A program made the position numbers and the translations under genes. This document shows, piece by piece, positions 33,835 through 47,059 of a stretch of 64,000 nucleotides of DNA. Numbering within the stretch: position 1 is the first letter of the stretch; every line of letters starts with the position of its first letter. The DNA comes from Filosporella fistucella (taxonomy: Eukaryota; Ascomycota; Leotiomycetes; Helotiales): NCBI GenBank assembly GCA_030077755.1, contig JAQJZZ010000008.1:248001-312000 (forward strand). Direction: 5' to 3'. The notes under the pieces were generated by a model. The model was not told the DNA's origin, did no database searches, and worked only from the letters and a program-made list of their open reading frames with translations.

Positions 33835-34687
33835 TCACAATTTCTCACTTCCCCTAGCAAATCCCCTCTCAACACTCACAAAAAGCGCCCTTCCCTCCGC
33901 CAAAACCTTTCCACCCCCATCCTCCACTGCCCCCCCTCCAAACATCTTCCTACCCTCTACTTTCTCGATCCAAGACCTACACAATATAAGTTGGGGGGTT
34001 CGAACAGGCGCTTTAAATGTGGTGTGTAGGTAGGCTGTCATTGTCGTTTTAGAGGGGGAGCGGATGTATTCAGCGGATGTGCCGATGATTTCGTCGAGAA
34101 GGAGGGAGATGGCTCCGCCGCTTGAGAGAGTTAGGATTGTGGTTTGAGAGTGGAGGTAAGAGGAAAGGAAAGAGAAGTGGGTGGTGGTGCTGTGATGTGA
34201 TGAATAGGCTGGAAAGAGAAAAGAGCGAAACATACTGTAAAGTCCCTGGATGTCCATTCAACCCATCACCTAACGCAATAATCGAGACAATTTCAATTCC
34301 TCCTTTCCCTCCTTCCCTCCCCTTCTCTCCCTTACTACTTCCCTCCTCTCCCACCACCAATTTCTCTTCCGCTGGAATAACCCTATAAAAGCTCTGCCAA
34401 ACTCCCATAGTCCCCTCGCTATTCAGCGTAACAGCCATGAAAGAATCAGCTGTACTTGCATGGCCTTGTCTCCAATTCCCTCCATTTCCCTCTCCTCCAT
34501 CTGCTACATCTGCTACATCTTTCCTTCTTCGAGAATCGTTATCGAACGGTATATATCCCTTTATAGCTGGATTCGTATATTTTCCCGTCCATGTATAGTT
34601 TTGCAGGTATTCTAGGGTCGAGGGAGGAATTGTAGAGGGCGTTGGATGGCGTGGTTGTAGATGGGAAGATGAGGGCGGTGATGGCAT
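33835..34687 (-). CDS. THEM4-like hotdog-fold thioesterase
   Basis: Exons 34687..34236 and 34120..33835 give 245 aa. Splicing creates TLHGGAISLLLDE, the family motif of PaaI/THEM4-type thioesterases, with H151 and D160. After it comes TAYLHTTFKAPVRTPQ, which matches the central strand. The N-terminal half is longer than in bacterial PaaI and contains a Gly/Glu-rich low-complexity insert (GEEGSSKGEKGREGG). The family hydrolyses acyl-CoA thioesters. The natural substrate and location are unknown; no targeting peptide is clear. Confidence 0.8.
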
Positions 34688-35474
34688 TGGGTAGGTTGGT
34701 GTGAATTGATTTGAAGATTTGTAGGAGAGAAGAATAGATAATAGAAGGAAGGGTAGCGCAGAAGGAGGAGAGAAATGGGGTAGACTAGGAAAGTATAATA
34801 TAGAAACGGGTTTAAATGCTCTTAGGAATTGAGATCATAGGACTCGATGAAGTAAGAATATTCCCAATAAACATCCTTCCCGTAGCAAACTATTAAAATA
34901 ACCATTGCGAGGACAGAGCATCACTATGGAGTAGATAAGAGAACCCTATAGATAGCCTCGGCACAAGTTGTCTCAGCCGATAAGCCTACATCACACACTG
35001 TAAATCCGGGGTTCAGCATCCAAGCCAAGACAGCCAAGACGGATGGCTTGGGATTAGCATCCTCGGTGTTGACTTCATGGTTACAATGTATTTTCATCAT
35101 CTATTTATTGCTTGGGTTTATATCAAATGTTTTTTAAGGATTTTTGGACGACAGTTTGTGTATGGTGCGAGATAATAGTGGGAGAGGGGAATGGGGGCAT
35201 GTATAGATTGCGACAGCAGAAAGTTTAGGTGCGAATCGTGAATTCAGGGTGGTGGGGTGGTTTTGGATGGAGGGATGGAGATAGATGGGTAGGGCTGAGA
35301 GACATCAAGTTGTTATTTCCTCTCTCCAATAGATCATAATAATTTAAACATGTCACATCAGAAAACTGGTGAACTGTCAATTCACAGAGCCATTGCAGGT
35401 GCCAAACTCCAAGCAGGAATGGGTTGGATTCAATCCTCATTTATTCTTGCTATTTCTCATTCCTATCTGCAGGC
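34688..35474. other. Intergenic, no supported gene
   Basis: Short frames only. Confidence 0.4.
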
Positions 35475-35990
35475 CTAGTAATCCTGTGCAACTTGCTCGT
35501 TGAGTCTCTTATGAGCATCATGCTTAGCACGTTCGCGGTCGATCATGTTAAGCTGTGAGAAGAATTAATATAGTTCCAGCCATAAGATCGGACATGATGT
35601 GGATATGAGATATGGGGAGGATTTTAAAAATGGTAGGAAAGGAAGAACATACACCTCTAGTCTCAAACTCGCGATCAATAAAAGCACCAGCTAAACCAGC
35701 GAGAATCTCCTTTGCTTCTGCATGGCTAGTAGGTTGTCCATTCTTACGGACGTGGTCTTCGTATGCTTTGGCAGCCTGGGGAAATTAGGATGAGAGTGTA
35801 GTGGGAGAGGAGGAAATACCTCGAATGCGGCGGCTCCCCCGATCAATTCGTGGGAGATCTTGGCTTTGTGCTCGTCGGGAGTGTTTTGGTACTGTTGATC
35901 ATTAGCAATGGGAGTGGATGAGGATGATGAAGAGGAATATACCTCTTGGTAGGCCTGAGCCTCGTTGCTTTCACCTCCGAACCATCCCAT
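35475..35990 (-). CDS. CipC-like antibiotic-response protein
   Basis: Exons 35990..35943, 35891..35820, 35775..35653 and 35552..35475 give 106 aa. The start MGWFGGESNEAQAY, the central HELIGGAAAFEAAKAYEDH and the end AQDY match the CipC family (first described as concanamycin-induced protein C in Aspergillus nidulans). All three introns are phase 0, so exon skipping would keep the frame. The function is unknown; family members are often abundant and stress- or host-induced. It is a small soluble helical protein without a signal peptide. Confidence 0.92.
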
Positions 35991-38234
35991 GATGAATATA
36001 TAGAGTTGTGAGTTGGGTGTTGATATAAGTGTAGTAGGCAGTCAAAAGAGTAATGCAGAGCGGTTAATGAAATAGCTTACAGAACAACGGGAGAAGAGGC
36101 ATTTATAAACTTCTCCCACGCCACTTGACGTAGCTGCATCCAGCTAGATCACCTAAAGACCACGTCCCTGAATGACTATGGAGGGGCAAGTGCGGGGTCA
36201 ATTGAAACCGAATCCGGGTCCAACATGAGAAAGATCCAATCAGCTGGGAAGCGGAGGGCGGAATGAAACTCTGCTTCTGAATATCTTTCATGCTGCTGTC
36301 GTGGCTATTCCAGAATAGAAAGTTGAGCTGTTTGACACGGCATAAGCCGAAATTTATGATCCATCGGACAGGTATTAGAAACTTGGCTGTGAGACAAGCT
36401 TCAAGAAGCTTCAGATAGAAAGCTTCAAAAGCAAAGCCTGGACGATACTTCAATCTGACCTTAGAGTTGAGCTGTCATCTCAACAACCCATTGCGTAAAT
36501 CTCACTCCGTAGCACGCAAGGGTACCTGACTATCCCCCAATACGAAGTGGGAAGCGGAAATCTCGAAGCTTCGCAATGGCAAGACTTAATAGGCATAGTA
36601 TGAGTATTGCCATGAATTCCCACTGGGTCGTCATGACTGCACCAGATCGCCCCGCCTTGGGTATCAAAGCTTAGCATAGTGATAGGCCAATGGTGTGACT
36701 TGAAAGTTGGACTGGCTTGCATAATCGAAGCTTGTTCAGCTGAAGCTGAGTAGGGGTGGGTCATTGATTGCCGTCCTCCGGAGCGGGCTTTGAGTGTAGA
36801 GGAAACTCAATGTACGATATAAGTTGTTCAGTTCGAGACTAGTCGTGTAAGACAGCTCTACCTTAAGAGCAGATTGTGTATAGATATGTATACATATATA
36901 AATGGAGTCAATTGACGCAACAAATAAATCCCAACATGTTGACCACATTGTCTCGTATTCGGTTGTAATTGCTAGTCGTGATTGTTGGTGAGAAGAAGTA
37001 GAAAAGTTGGAAGAATTTGCCGACCATTTGGGTGTTCTTATCGGTTCGCTTAATACGGGAAGCTGAAAGCTTATTTCTTATCGAAGTCTGGAATGTACAG
37101 TACTGTAAGGCGCTGACGTTGCAGCTGAAAATAGATGCAACGCAAGTTGCAGCAAAGGACATTATGGGAGCAGAAATGGCTATGGAATATATGTTGCTTG
37201 AGATTGACAGGGCTAAATAGAAGTAAAAGTATCCTCATCTACATAAACTATCATCCATATAGCAACATAGTCTCCCTTTGTATCGACTGACATTTCCCTT
37301 CTCAATACAATGTCACTCCGTCTTATTGCTGTTCAGTCTCGCCAGTCACTCGAAACCGCTCCGACCCAACTGAGACCACCGAGACCCATCCCCAATGCGG
37401 GTTGAGCCAATAATTCCAACTCCCATTAAAACCCCCAATTCCAAAGACAAACATATCTCTCCTTCATATCATCTTCATCTCAAAATAACCTCATCATTCG
37501 AATAATTAATCTACGGAAATTACACTTCAGATGAGGCTATTCTCCATTTAGGTAAGGATTCGGGTTGAGCCCAAGCTAAGTCTGACTTGAAACGAAACAA
37601 TCCCCTTCATTCGCGCCCTGACATCGATCTGGACAAAGAGATCAAAACCGTTGGTGTTTGTCAATCCAAAAAGAAATCCACAATTCTTTCCTCACTCTCT
37701 CTTCTCTTTTGTGCGCTGTCATCTAATTCTTCTATTTTGATGTTCTGCCGGCATGAACTTTTATTGGTTGTCAAGTAATCAACACGATACTCGACTCGAC
37801 CCTGAATGACCGCGATTGTTTACACCACAATCATTTCACCCACCAAATTTCTACCAACATCTAAAACCTCTCGTGACTGCGTCTCGATGTCACCCATTCA
37901 CTGATCCTTTTACCACAAATCTGCGAATGCTCCCTTGTACATTCACTCAAAAATACATCCAACTTCAATTCCAACGGCCTACATAACCTGAATCCTTCGC
38001 ACAGCCTCCTCGACCCGATTCACGACCAAGAACCTCAAAGACACAGTACACATTCATCTGAGCGTGCATCGATAATACCTTTGAATCACCTTCAAGTCGC
38101 AACAAGTCGCAGATATCTTCCTTATGAAATACCCAAAATTACGATAACCTGGAGATATCTACCTCGAGACATCCCCCACCCCGCATCCTTGCGAATATCA
38201 TACACTTCAAGCTTCAACCCCAATAAGCAGCATA
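35991..38234. other. Long intergenic region and 5' leader
   Basis: No supported gene. About 36390-36440 has clustered aagctt sites. From about 37800 to 38234 the sequence is rich in C and A with few G, typical of a long fungal 5' untranslated region of the gene starting at 38235. Confidence 0.45.
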
Positions 38235-40559
38235 ATGTGGAAGAGGCTCAATAATTCCAAAGGCGCACGCCTACCACCTATTGGGGAACCAGTACTTCAC
38301 GAGACAACACTTGATGAGAAATCGTATGGTGGTTTGGGCATATCTACACAACACACAGACAGGAATCGTGCACCTCCACGTCCACCTAGAGAAAGTATGG
38401 AAGGAAAGGGATTGCCCCGTCTGCCGTAGTAAGTGCAACGATTTCTTGGTAATTCTGCTTGGTATGATGGTTGGGATACTCTTGAAGCACGTCGGGCATC
38501 TGCATTATGCGCAAAGTCGAGGGTACCTAGTTGGCACCCACCAAAATCAGTTGACAGCCCCTCATTAACCATCAAGTCGTTACATATATACTAACCTTCA
38601 AAGTGACCAGCCGTCCCCAGAATACGAAGATACAAGATTTCGCCCGGCTTCATCACTTTACTCCCAGCCTTCTCCAAATCCCATACATACCCGGTTTCCT
38701 CGAGACTCATATGCGACTCCCGAATATCCTGTAGAAGAGGTATCTCCTCCAAGTTCCCCGGAATTTGATGCGCCGTTGAAGAATAGGTATGTCGTATTAT
38801 TCTACCTACCTTGAGCTCGCTTTGGAACTCCTATACAAACCACAACCTCAACTCGTCGTCAAAGACTATCCTGATTCATCTATACCCTACATAGATCCTA
38901 GAGTCATTAGTCAACTTCATCCCGCTTTCCCTTTATACCTACTGATGTTTGCCCCTCATGTTTAGAGAACGGTATTTGCTAACAGTCAATAGGAGCCAAT
39001 CTCAGGAAGAGGAGGTTTCTCCTATTGACGAAATGCCAGATGTATCGAAATTAGGATTTGGTGAACGACCTGGTTCGAGTTCAAAACCTTCGAGTAATAT
39101 TCCTATACTTCGACGTGAGAAGAGACGAAATCAGGTTTCAGCAACTGCCGCAAACTTAGCCAGGAAGGAGGTTGGTGATGGACCAAAAGGAAGAATATTT
39201 CATGAACCAAGATGGGATCCATATTCAGGAGAGATTACAACAAGTGAAAGGGGAAAACCGCAATCAGTAAAACCAGGACAATTTGCTCCTCCAGGACTTC
39301 GACCTGTTCATAAGGAGACTGGCATTGTTTTGGGAAATGATTCAAGTGTCAGTGCTACGCAAAAGCAACATACATCATTCAGTGACAGGGTCCGAAATTT
39401 CAAAAGCAAACCTACAGAGAAACCCGAATGGAAAGGAGCAACAGGTCGTACAACACTTGTATCCCCTGTTGCTGATCGATTCGATCTACCCCCTATCAGT
39501 GTCCCAAGGAAACAAGTTGCAGAAGTTCCTGAGATTACGATTCCTCGAAAGAGTAGCAAGCGTGTTACTTCGCCTCATTCTGGATCCTTTTCTGGCAACA
39601 GTACCCCTGTGACCATCGTCCGAAGTGGTGATGGTGAAACAAGCCCTGCATCGCAAGAGTACACTGACCCCACCATTCGTACCGTGCTTTCGCATCATGG
39701 ACGAGATAGTCCTCGTGGTTCTCCCATAACCATCACACCGGATCCTGTTGTTGTCAATCAATCTGCAGCTACGGACGTTCTTTCACGAGAACCTCATGAT
39801 CGCGCAGACGAGAATAAGTACAATCAGAAGTCTTATGATCCAGATCCAACATTCAGTAGAGAGGAATCACATTCAACATTAAAGCGCATCGAACGAAATT
39901 TCCGCGAAGCCTTTCAATCCGTTTCTCAACCTGCTACCATTCCTGAATCAGAACCTTACGAACAACCTCCTTCAAGATTCAGCGTAACAACCTATTCTCC
40001 CTCTGAACATCATCCTTCACCTCGTCCCTCAAACGATTACGATACCCCACCAATGCCATCCCAAACCTTCGATCCGGCATCGGTACTCAATCGCAAGCGT
40101 CCTAAAGTCAGCGAATCCCCTCGTCCAAACGTAGTCTCGAGAAAGGCTATCAATCCCGGCAGTCCGGTCTTCATCTCCATGGCTACAACAGTGCCTTCCA
40201 AGCGTTCTTCGAACGTAGCAAAGAACCTACCAATGTCGCCCGCCGAGGCTCAATCCCATGATTTAGTCACAAGTCTGCAAGCTCAACTTGACAATTTGGC
40301 GCATCGCCGCACGAATATCATGCGGTCTATCCGCCAAATGACAGAGTTGATGCCTAAAGACTCTGTACTCGTCACCGAGGACGTACGGAGGAAAAGGGAG
40401 GAGGAAAAGAGGAAAGTAGAGAGCCTGAGAGAGGAAGAAGCAGATATTAGGAGGGAGGAACACGAGATTGGATTGAGATTACATAGGGCGTGGAAGAGGA
40501 GGGATAAGGAGGCTGTGTATGAACCTACGGGATTATGGGTGAGGAGGGTTACGGGGTGA
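38235..40559 (+). CDS. Disordered protein with C-terminal coiled coil, unknown
   Basis: Exons 38235..38428, 38604..38786 and 38993..40559 give 647 aa. Both introns have GTAAGT/GTATGT donors and keep frame. Residues 1-520 are Pro/Ser-rich and predicted disordered. A more conserved-looking block around 175-215 reads KGRIFHEPRWDPYSGEITTSE and GQFAPPGLRP. The last 100 residues form a charged coiled coil (QAQLDNLAHRRTNIMRSI, then RKREEEKRK) ending PTGLWVRRVTG. Proteins with this layout occur in other ascomycetes, but I know no function. No membrane helix. Confidence 0.82.
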
Positions 40560-41718
40560 GTATTCTCCTTTCGGAGCTTGGAGAGGGGGAATGAGGGTTG
40601 ATGTTTTGTGCGTGGCTGTAGGATAGGGAAGAATTGGAGGATTTAGCAGGGTGTGGGTTTAGGGAGGCGTTTGGTGTTTGGTGTCTGTCTGTTTGTGCGC
40701 GTATGGTGGCTGGTTTTGAGAGATTTGGATAGGGTTTGTGTGAGGGTCGAAAGGGGTGGGGAGGTGTAGGATATACCTGTCTGTGTCTTTTTATAGGTGT
40801 TGGTTTAAGCAGGTTGGCGCATCTGACAGCGGGGTTGGGTTAGGGGTGCGGAGGGGAGGGGACTCTGTTTGTGTAGCTCATCTGGAATGCAGGTAGATTA
40901 TCTGATGGATGGAGAGTAAAAATCTACCCTTCATACAACCCCATTGTTAAAAACCCCTTCCTGATATGTTTCACGTCCTATCGCCTAATCCATCTGCCCA
41001 TCCTTCTAAACCCCGTTTCGACGACTCAAACCTCTTATTTCATCATTGAAATAGAGATTTTATTCTACTCTTTGAGCTATGTATTGTAGAATTGCATCTG
41101 GCTTGGTGTCAGAATACGTGAGTAGAAGATTTCGTAGTTGGGGACTGGATCTGAGGAGGAGTAGTACGGCAAAGAGAGCGTGGGCTAGAGGGAATCCCGG
41201 TTTCGATAGTGGCATAGAGGTGTCGAGATTCAGTTTCGAAGGGTTGTGAGTGAGGGAGTACTCGATTCTGGGATGATATTCAAGATATGTGTGTAGTCTT
41301 ATATTTTCTTGTAAGGGTTTGTGAGATTAGTGTACTCTATTGGCCTCTGACTTGAAGGTGAGTGCATGATTTATTTTATATGGGATCTTTGATATATTAG
41401 ACGTGATTGTGGTTAAGGGGGAGTGGGTGAGTGAGTGGTTAAGATGGTGAAGGTATGTGGGAGGGATGAGGGGCGTTGAATGGAAAAGTATCAATAGATT
41501 TATGGTAGCGGACTTTGGATTAGAATTGGGAATAAGAATAGCTTTGGGGTTTAGGATCGTTTATTCTGGTGTGTAGATAGTAAGCAAGTGAAATAATCAG
41601 TGCTTCGTTACTGATCGATTCATGGAATGAATGGAATCAGGTTTATTCCTAGAAGACAGGTATCAAGTGACAGGAAAAATGCGGATAGAAGCAAGCATAT
41701 TTAATTTTTTGAATGGTA

Positions 41719-41738
41719 GGGGGGGGGGGGGGGGGGGG
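41719..41738 (+). repeat. Poly-G tract of 20 G
   Basis: Twenty consecutive G, followed two bases later by GGGG. Such a run can form a G-quadruplex and is prone to length change. Confidence 0.9.
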
Positions 41739-42206
41739 AATGGGGAGGCATGTGATATTAGGTTCAATGGAGATTATTTATTGTATGTTTATGAAAAGAT
41801 CCTCATGTTCTCAATTTCACTTCTCATTTCGGTTTCACCTATCTCCCCTTTTATTCATACTTACATTAAAACCATTCCTGCTTCTTAGTGAAATGATAAA
41901 AATGAACGTCGTCGGCTTGAGTTCGAGTTGACGGGTTTGTCCACATCTAGCATTAGAAAGGGCACTGTTAGGAACCAAGGAGTTCTGAAGTTTGAGTTTG
42001 GGATGTGGACGGCTTGAGAGGGAAAGGAAGGAGTCGGAGCAAGAAGAAGAGGTGGAAGTAGGTGAGGGGGGATATAAAATCAGAGGACTCTTGAAAACAA
42101 AATATTTAACACTACAGGACATACTGATAGCTAGGTAACAGCGGAGGAGCTCGTGGCTTCTTCAAGAGTTTTGGTGGGGAGGTTGTTGGTATGGGATAAG
42201 GTAGGG

Positions 42207-42318
42207 TGTTAGACAAGAGCCAGCCTTGGGTAGGCTCTTAGCCTACACTTATTTGTACAGTAGTTAGTTAGTTAGCAACATCAAGCATTCCATCCAGTCT
42301 TTTCCCAGCCTACGCTTT
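42207..42318 (-). repeat. Dispersed repeat, inverted partner of 30481-30597
   Basis: The reverse complement matches 30481-30597. The palindrome gtaggctcttagcctac is complete here. Confidence 0.75.
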
Positions 42319-42427
42319 GTGTCCCTACATAGGGTAGGTATTGGAGGTTAGGGGGAGTGATGGTTTAGGTTGAGATATGTGTTGGGTAGGAGATCCTACG
42401 GATGCTAGGGTCGGGCTGAGAGAGAGA

Positions 42428-42549
42428 GTTGACGGGTGTGAAAGTTGACAGTGATGAGATTGATAACAGTAAAATTTGACGTCGGTGATGATTAACGGCG
42501 GTGAAAGATTGCGGCGGTGAGAACTGGCGGCGATAGAAGTTGACAACAG
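42428..42549 (+). repeat. Degenerate 15-17-bp minisatellite
   Basis: About eight units of the type gttgacagyggtgaaa, for example gttgacgggtgtgaaa, gttgacagtgatgaga, ttaacggcggtgaaag. The same motif recurs at about 43365-43460 and, on the other strand, at about 29430-29540. Confidence 0.6.
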
Positions 42550-44022
42550 TTTCGCCCTCTCAAAAGCTCCCATACTCTCATAACATAATTCAACTGAATC
42601 TCCCTCCCTAGATATAAGAAAGTCCTTCGAGTTCTATATCCTTGTCCTCCTACGTCGTGATCCAGACGAAATGTCGACCTTGAAAGTTGTGGATGGTCTG
42701 TCCTTAGAAGCTTTACTCAGGGGAGTTTATATAGTTATTGGTTACGAGCAGGAAGGAGCGAAATGAAGTTCATAGAGGTGAATTTTGAGAACAGATGTGA
42801 AGAATTGGGAGGAATGATTGAGTTTGGGATTGAAAGTGAGAAGAGAGTGATAGAGGAGTGGATATCTGGCTTTGGATATTGAGCTTGATTAATGCTTGGT
42901 GTGGGAGAGGAGCGGACTCGGAAGTTCAAAGTGGCCTGGGAGGAAATTCTAAACCTTGATTGCAATCACAGTCACAAAATTTGAGTTCGAGGTACACGTC
43001 ATTAGATCTGAATCATAACCTCACCTTGAGCTAAAGAAGAAAGAAGGAAGGAATTATACGAGTGGGCTTGGGGAGGAGCATACAAATACTTCATTACACT
43101 GTATGCCGAAATCATCAGAGTACATCCAGAAATTGGTCGAGTACTACATTCGTGAAGAGCGTAGTTTCATCGCATGATGATTAAAGGGCATGTTGGGGTG
43201 TGAAATTGCAAATTAAGTTTGGGAAAATTTGAAGATTAGGGGAATCAGGGGGATAGGTACAATGAAGGAGTTTGGAATAAAAAGTCATAGTGAGATGTAT
43301 AGAGTTGATGACTGTCATGTGTGTTGGCAAGAAAGAAAACTAGATAGTTCATAGTAACTAGAGTTAACGGCAATGAGAGTTGACAATGGGTGGATATGAT
43401 GGCAGGAAGTGTTAACGGCCGAGGAGCTGACGAAAGTAGTAAAAGTTGACAGCCGAAAGTTTTGATGATACATCGTTTGTAGCAATTCCATCTACAACAA
43501 AAGCAATAGTAATGACTTCGCTGTTACCCTTCCAAGTATCTCGAGACCGTGGATCTGTGTATTAATTGCCAGTAGGCCTTTCAGAGTGAGAATTTCTTGT
43601 GTTGCCTCTTAACTTGGCACAAAGCCAATTCCCTCTGCCCACGGAGGATTTCACCAAGCAAGCCATCGAAACATTGGTACAGGAAGCTAATTCGCTCGAC
43701 GATGGTAATTTATAAAGGAGCAGGTGAAGGAGAGCCTGAATTTGCACTGTGAACATGAGAGAGCGAGGAAGTGAATTGGAAAAAGTGAGGGCGTGGGTGA
43801 AGGTGATTTATTGGGTGATCCGAGAGGCTTGAGCGATGAAGGGAAATGGAAATGGAAGTGAGTGAGAGGATTTCTTGCCTGGAATAAGAAGCTTTGAGGC
43901 TACGTTTTGGAGATGACTCTAAGATCTTCCAATTCATTCAAGCGTGATATTGCTTCTTCTCCGCCAGATGTCTATACTCATTCCCACCCCGAATCGAATA
44001 GCTCGTGCTAAACCACCAACCC

Positions 44023-45927
44023 TCAATTCCTCAACTTATCAAGCACCTTCCCAAAGAAACTCATTTTCTCCCGCTCAGCCTTCTCTCTTTCCTCATCTTC
44101 CTCTAGCTTGATCAGCCGATCACCAAATTCCATTTCACTCAATCTGACCCAATGAGTCTTATTCCACACCTTGTAACCCACAAAAAGGATAACCCACGCC
44201 GGTATAGTGATGTAACTCGTGACAAACAATCTCCAATTCCATGGCTTCTCAAAAGCAGTAAAACCTTGAATAAACAAAATGAAAATGCAAAGTGCGAGAT
44301 TGAATCGATAAATCCAGATACTGCCCCAAGCCTTGAAAGGATAAGTGGAAGGATGAATCCCCTGCGCTTCTAATCCTGAACGTATCCGTAGATGCGTAAA
44401 TATAATGCCAATCCAAGCAATATAAGCAGCCGAGCCCCCAACAGAAGTAAGATACGAAAAGATCTTCCCAGCCGAGACTTTAATGTTCATCAATGCAAGC
44501 AATCCCCATGTAACACTCGTCAGAATCGACACATACGGCACACCCTTCTTCGACGTAATCGCAAAATACTTTGGTGCTCTACCGGAGATAGCAAGGGCAT
44601 ATAAAGCGCGCGATTGAACGTATATACACCCATTTGCAGCAGATATGAATGCGATGGTGATAAGCACGTTCACGAAATGGCCAGAGGATTTCCAGCCTGC
44701 GTTTGTGAAACCGATTGTGAAAGGCGAGGATGCAACTTTGGAGTTGGCGTTTAGGAGTTCTGGGGAATCAGAAGGACAGATTAGACCTTGGAAGAAGATG
44801 AGACCGAGGTAGACGAAAAGGATGCGGTAGATGACTGTGTTTACGCCCTGGAAATTTGTTAGGTTGTGTTGAGAGATTGAAGTGTGGGGTGGTAGGGAAA
44901 AGGAACGTACTCGTGGGATCGCTCGACGTGGGTTTTTCATCTCGCCTGCTGCTAGGGAAATGATTTCTGTTCCGACGTAGTATGCAGCAGCGAGGACGAA
45001 CACCTGGCCGAATCCATTGATGCCGTTGATTACGGGACCTAGCAAGTCAGTTACCGAGGAACCCTCAAGTATGGGAGAGAGATGAGAATGACATACCAGT
45101 TGGTGCTTTCCAATACTTGAAGCCAATGTAACCGTTTCCAAACGCGCCAACATTCACCAAAAAGGATATGAAGAAGCAAACAGCTAGAGAACAGATCTTG
45201 AACCACCCCATGTAGTATTCCAGCTCTCCGTATACGTTGATGCCAAGAGTTGAGAGGACGGAGAAGAAAGCCCAGAATATAAGAACCCAAGCCCACATTG
45301 GCATCTTCTCTTCTGGAACCCAGTATTGCAGAATCAGGATTGCGCCGTTCCATTCTGCGAGGTCAATCAGTTCTGCTTCCCGCTCTGGGTCTGCGATACA
45401 TACCACTTCCAAGGAAAACACTCCACATGAAATAATATAACCATGCCATTGAGAAAGAGAAAGCTGGATCGACGAATCGGGAAGCATGCTGCTGTCTTTA
45501 GTAATGAAATCTCCGCGGGCATGTTATGACTGACCTCGATAAAGCCACCTGCGATGGGAAACATTGTTGTCACCTCACCAATGCTCTGCATCAATCCCCA
45601 CACCGTGAATCCTGCATCATGTTAATACTGGACCCCAATATCCTAAATAATGTACATACCAACGATACCAAATCCAATCAATGCTCCAAGTGGCCCTGAC
45701 AAGAAAAGTGCATATCCAAATCCATAAAAACAGCTGGCTCCAATGACGCTCGCAAGGGAAATCAGGGATACATGTCTCCCTAACAGACCCCTTCTCAGGC
45801 CATCCTCGATGACGATGCCGTCTTGAACATCTTCATCGACATTCTCATGAATGACATTCTTGTCCACGGATCCTTCTTTGGAAGAGTAAGCTGGCGAGCC
45901 CATTTCAAGTCCAGATTTCTTGGACAT
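44023..45927 (-). CDS. Amino acid permease (APC superfamily, YAT type)
   Basis: Exons 45927..45660, 45611..45535, 45491..45404, 45354..45097, 45038..44911 and 44847..44023 give 547 aa, normal for fungal YAT permeases. About twelve membrane helices are seen. The first has the APC-type SVIGASCFYGFGYAL, where the canonical segment is ..IGTGLFLGSG.., so the substrate loop is divergent. The conserved ..YVGTEIISLAAGEMKNPRRAIPR block of helix 6 and its loop is intact, as is the ITSKKGVPYVSI block before helix 9. It imports amino acids or related amines at the plasma membrane; the substrate cannot be told. The charged C-terminal tail (EEDEEREKAEREK) is typical for endocytic regulation. Confidence 0.92.
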
Positions 45928-47059
45928 TTTTACTCAAGCCTTCAACGATGCAGGAACAAGCAGAAGAATACCAAGCAAAACACAAACAAAGTGCAGATCA
46001 AGAGTGATAGACATCTTATCTACTTCTCACCTCCGTTCTGCCCGCACATAAATCCCTCGGCCTTGCTCGGGACCGCAGATATCCCACTTGTCATAACGAT
46101 AAGAAGATAGGCAGTATCTGTATTCAGTATACTTTTGCCTGTTATCTCTATCATTCTAGAGATTTTCAGGAATGCATGAGCTGCGTGACAAATGATAAGA
46201 AATGTTACATCTGCCAGGGACCCCATTTTTGATGAAACCTTGTTTGCGGGGACGGGTACAAATGATTCAAGCTTTCGGCCAGTGATATTGATGTGAAATT
46301 ACCAGAGATGCTAGGCCGTGGCAAAGCTTGTGGATCTGGGCATTTCTTTGCCTTCTTTTGAATATGAAGACCCCATTGTTGAAGAGTGGATGTCGCTCGA
46401 AGAGTGATTAAGAGGGTGAGCGGAAAGTTGCGGGAGCTCCCTTGTGGATTGAGCGACGCGGCCTTCAGCGTTGAGAGACCTAGAAGTAGATATAGATCTC
46501 GCGAGATAGGAGCTTGAAATATGAGATCAGAAAGTATCGCAATGGTGGGGAGACACTGCACAAGATCGAACGCTGACATTCCAGGTTGAAGTTGTTCAAG
46601 AGTGTCAGCGCAGCCCGACACCTTTTGAATCGCATCACACGTGACCTGATATTTTGCAGTGAAAGTTTTCTCCATCGAAATAGAAAGCGTGTTCCAACTG
46701 AGATTCAGTCTTGAAGCCGATTTTAATTCATTTTACCTTCAGTATTTATGTAAGAATAACTGTGCTTGATAGGGCATACTCGCATAGGAGATATGTGTCA
46801 CGTGAGAAGTCCCGGATATACATTCACATATCTTCTCTTAGTAACTTTTACTTATCACCAGCATCTGTACTACACAACAATGATTGATCTCACTTGAATA
46901 TTTCGTATAGCTTTATATTTTTATTGATATTCATTCATAGCTAACTACCTAAAACTAAAGAAGACAGGCGCCTCGCATATCCTTCCCAATGTAACGGTAC
47001 AATCATAATACAATTTTCCATCGCAATCATCTTCTCCATCAAAACATTAAAACATCCAT
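45928..47059. other. Intergenic; one weak frame
   Basis: An ATG-started frame of 156 codons on the minus strand at 46205-46675 has no recognisable motif, and I do not support it as a gene. Otherwise this is the permease promoter and the 3' flank of the LEA-like gene. Confidence 0.35.

Larger units (their letters stand above)
40560..44022. other. Repeat-containing gene desert
   Basis: No supported gene over 3.4 kb. Contains a G20 tract (41719), a dispersed repeat (42207), a minisatellite (42428) and more GTTGAC-rich sequence at about 43365-43460. Confidence 0.5.

Noticed and set aside
46205..46675. 156-codon minus-strand frame with ATG
   Set aside because: No motif, signal peptide or splice continuation; length is within chance for this composition.
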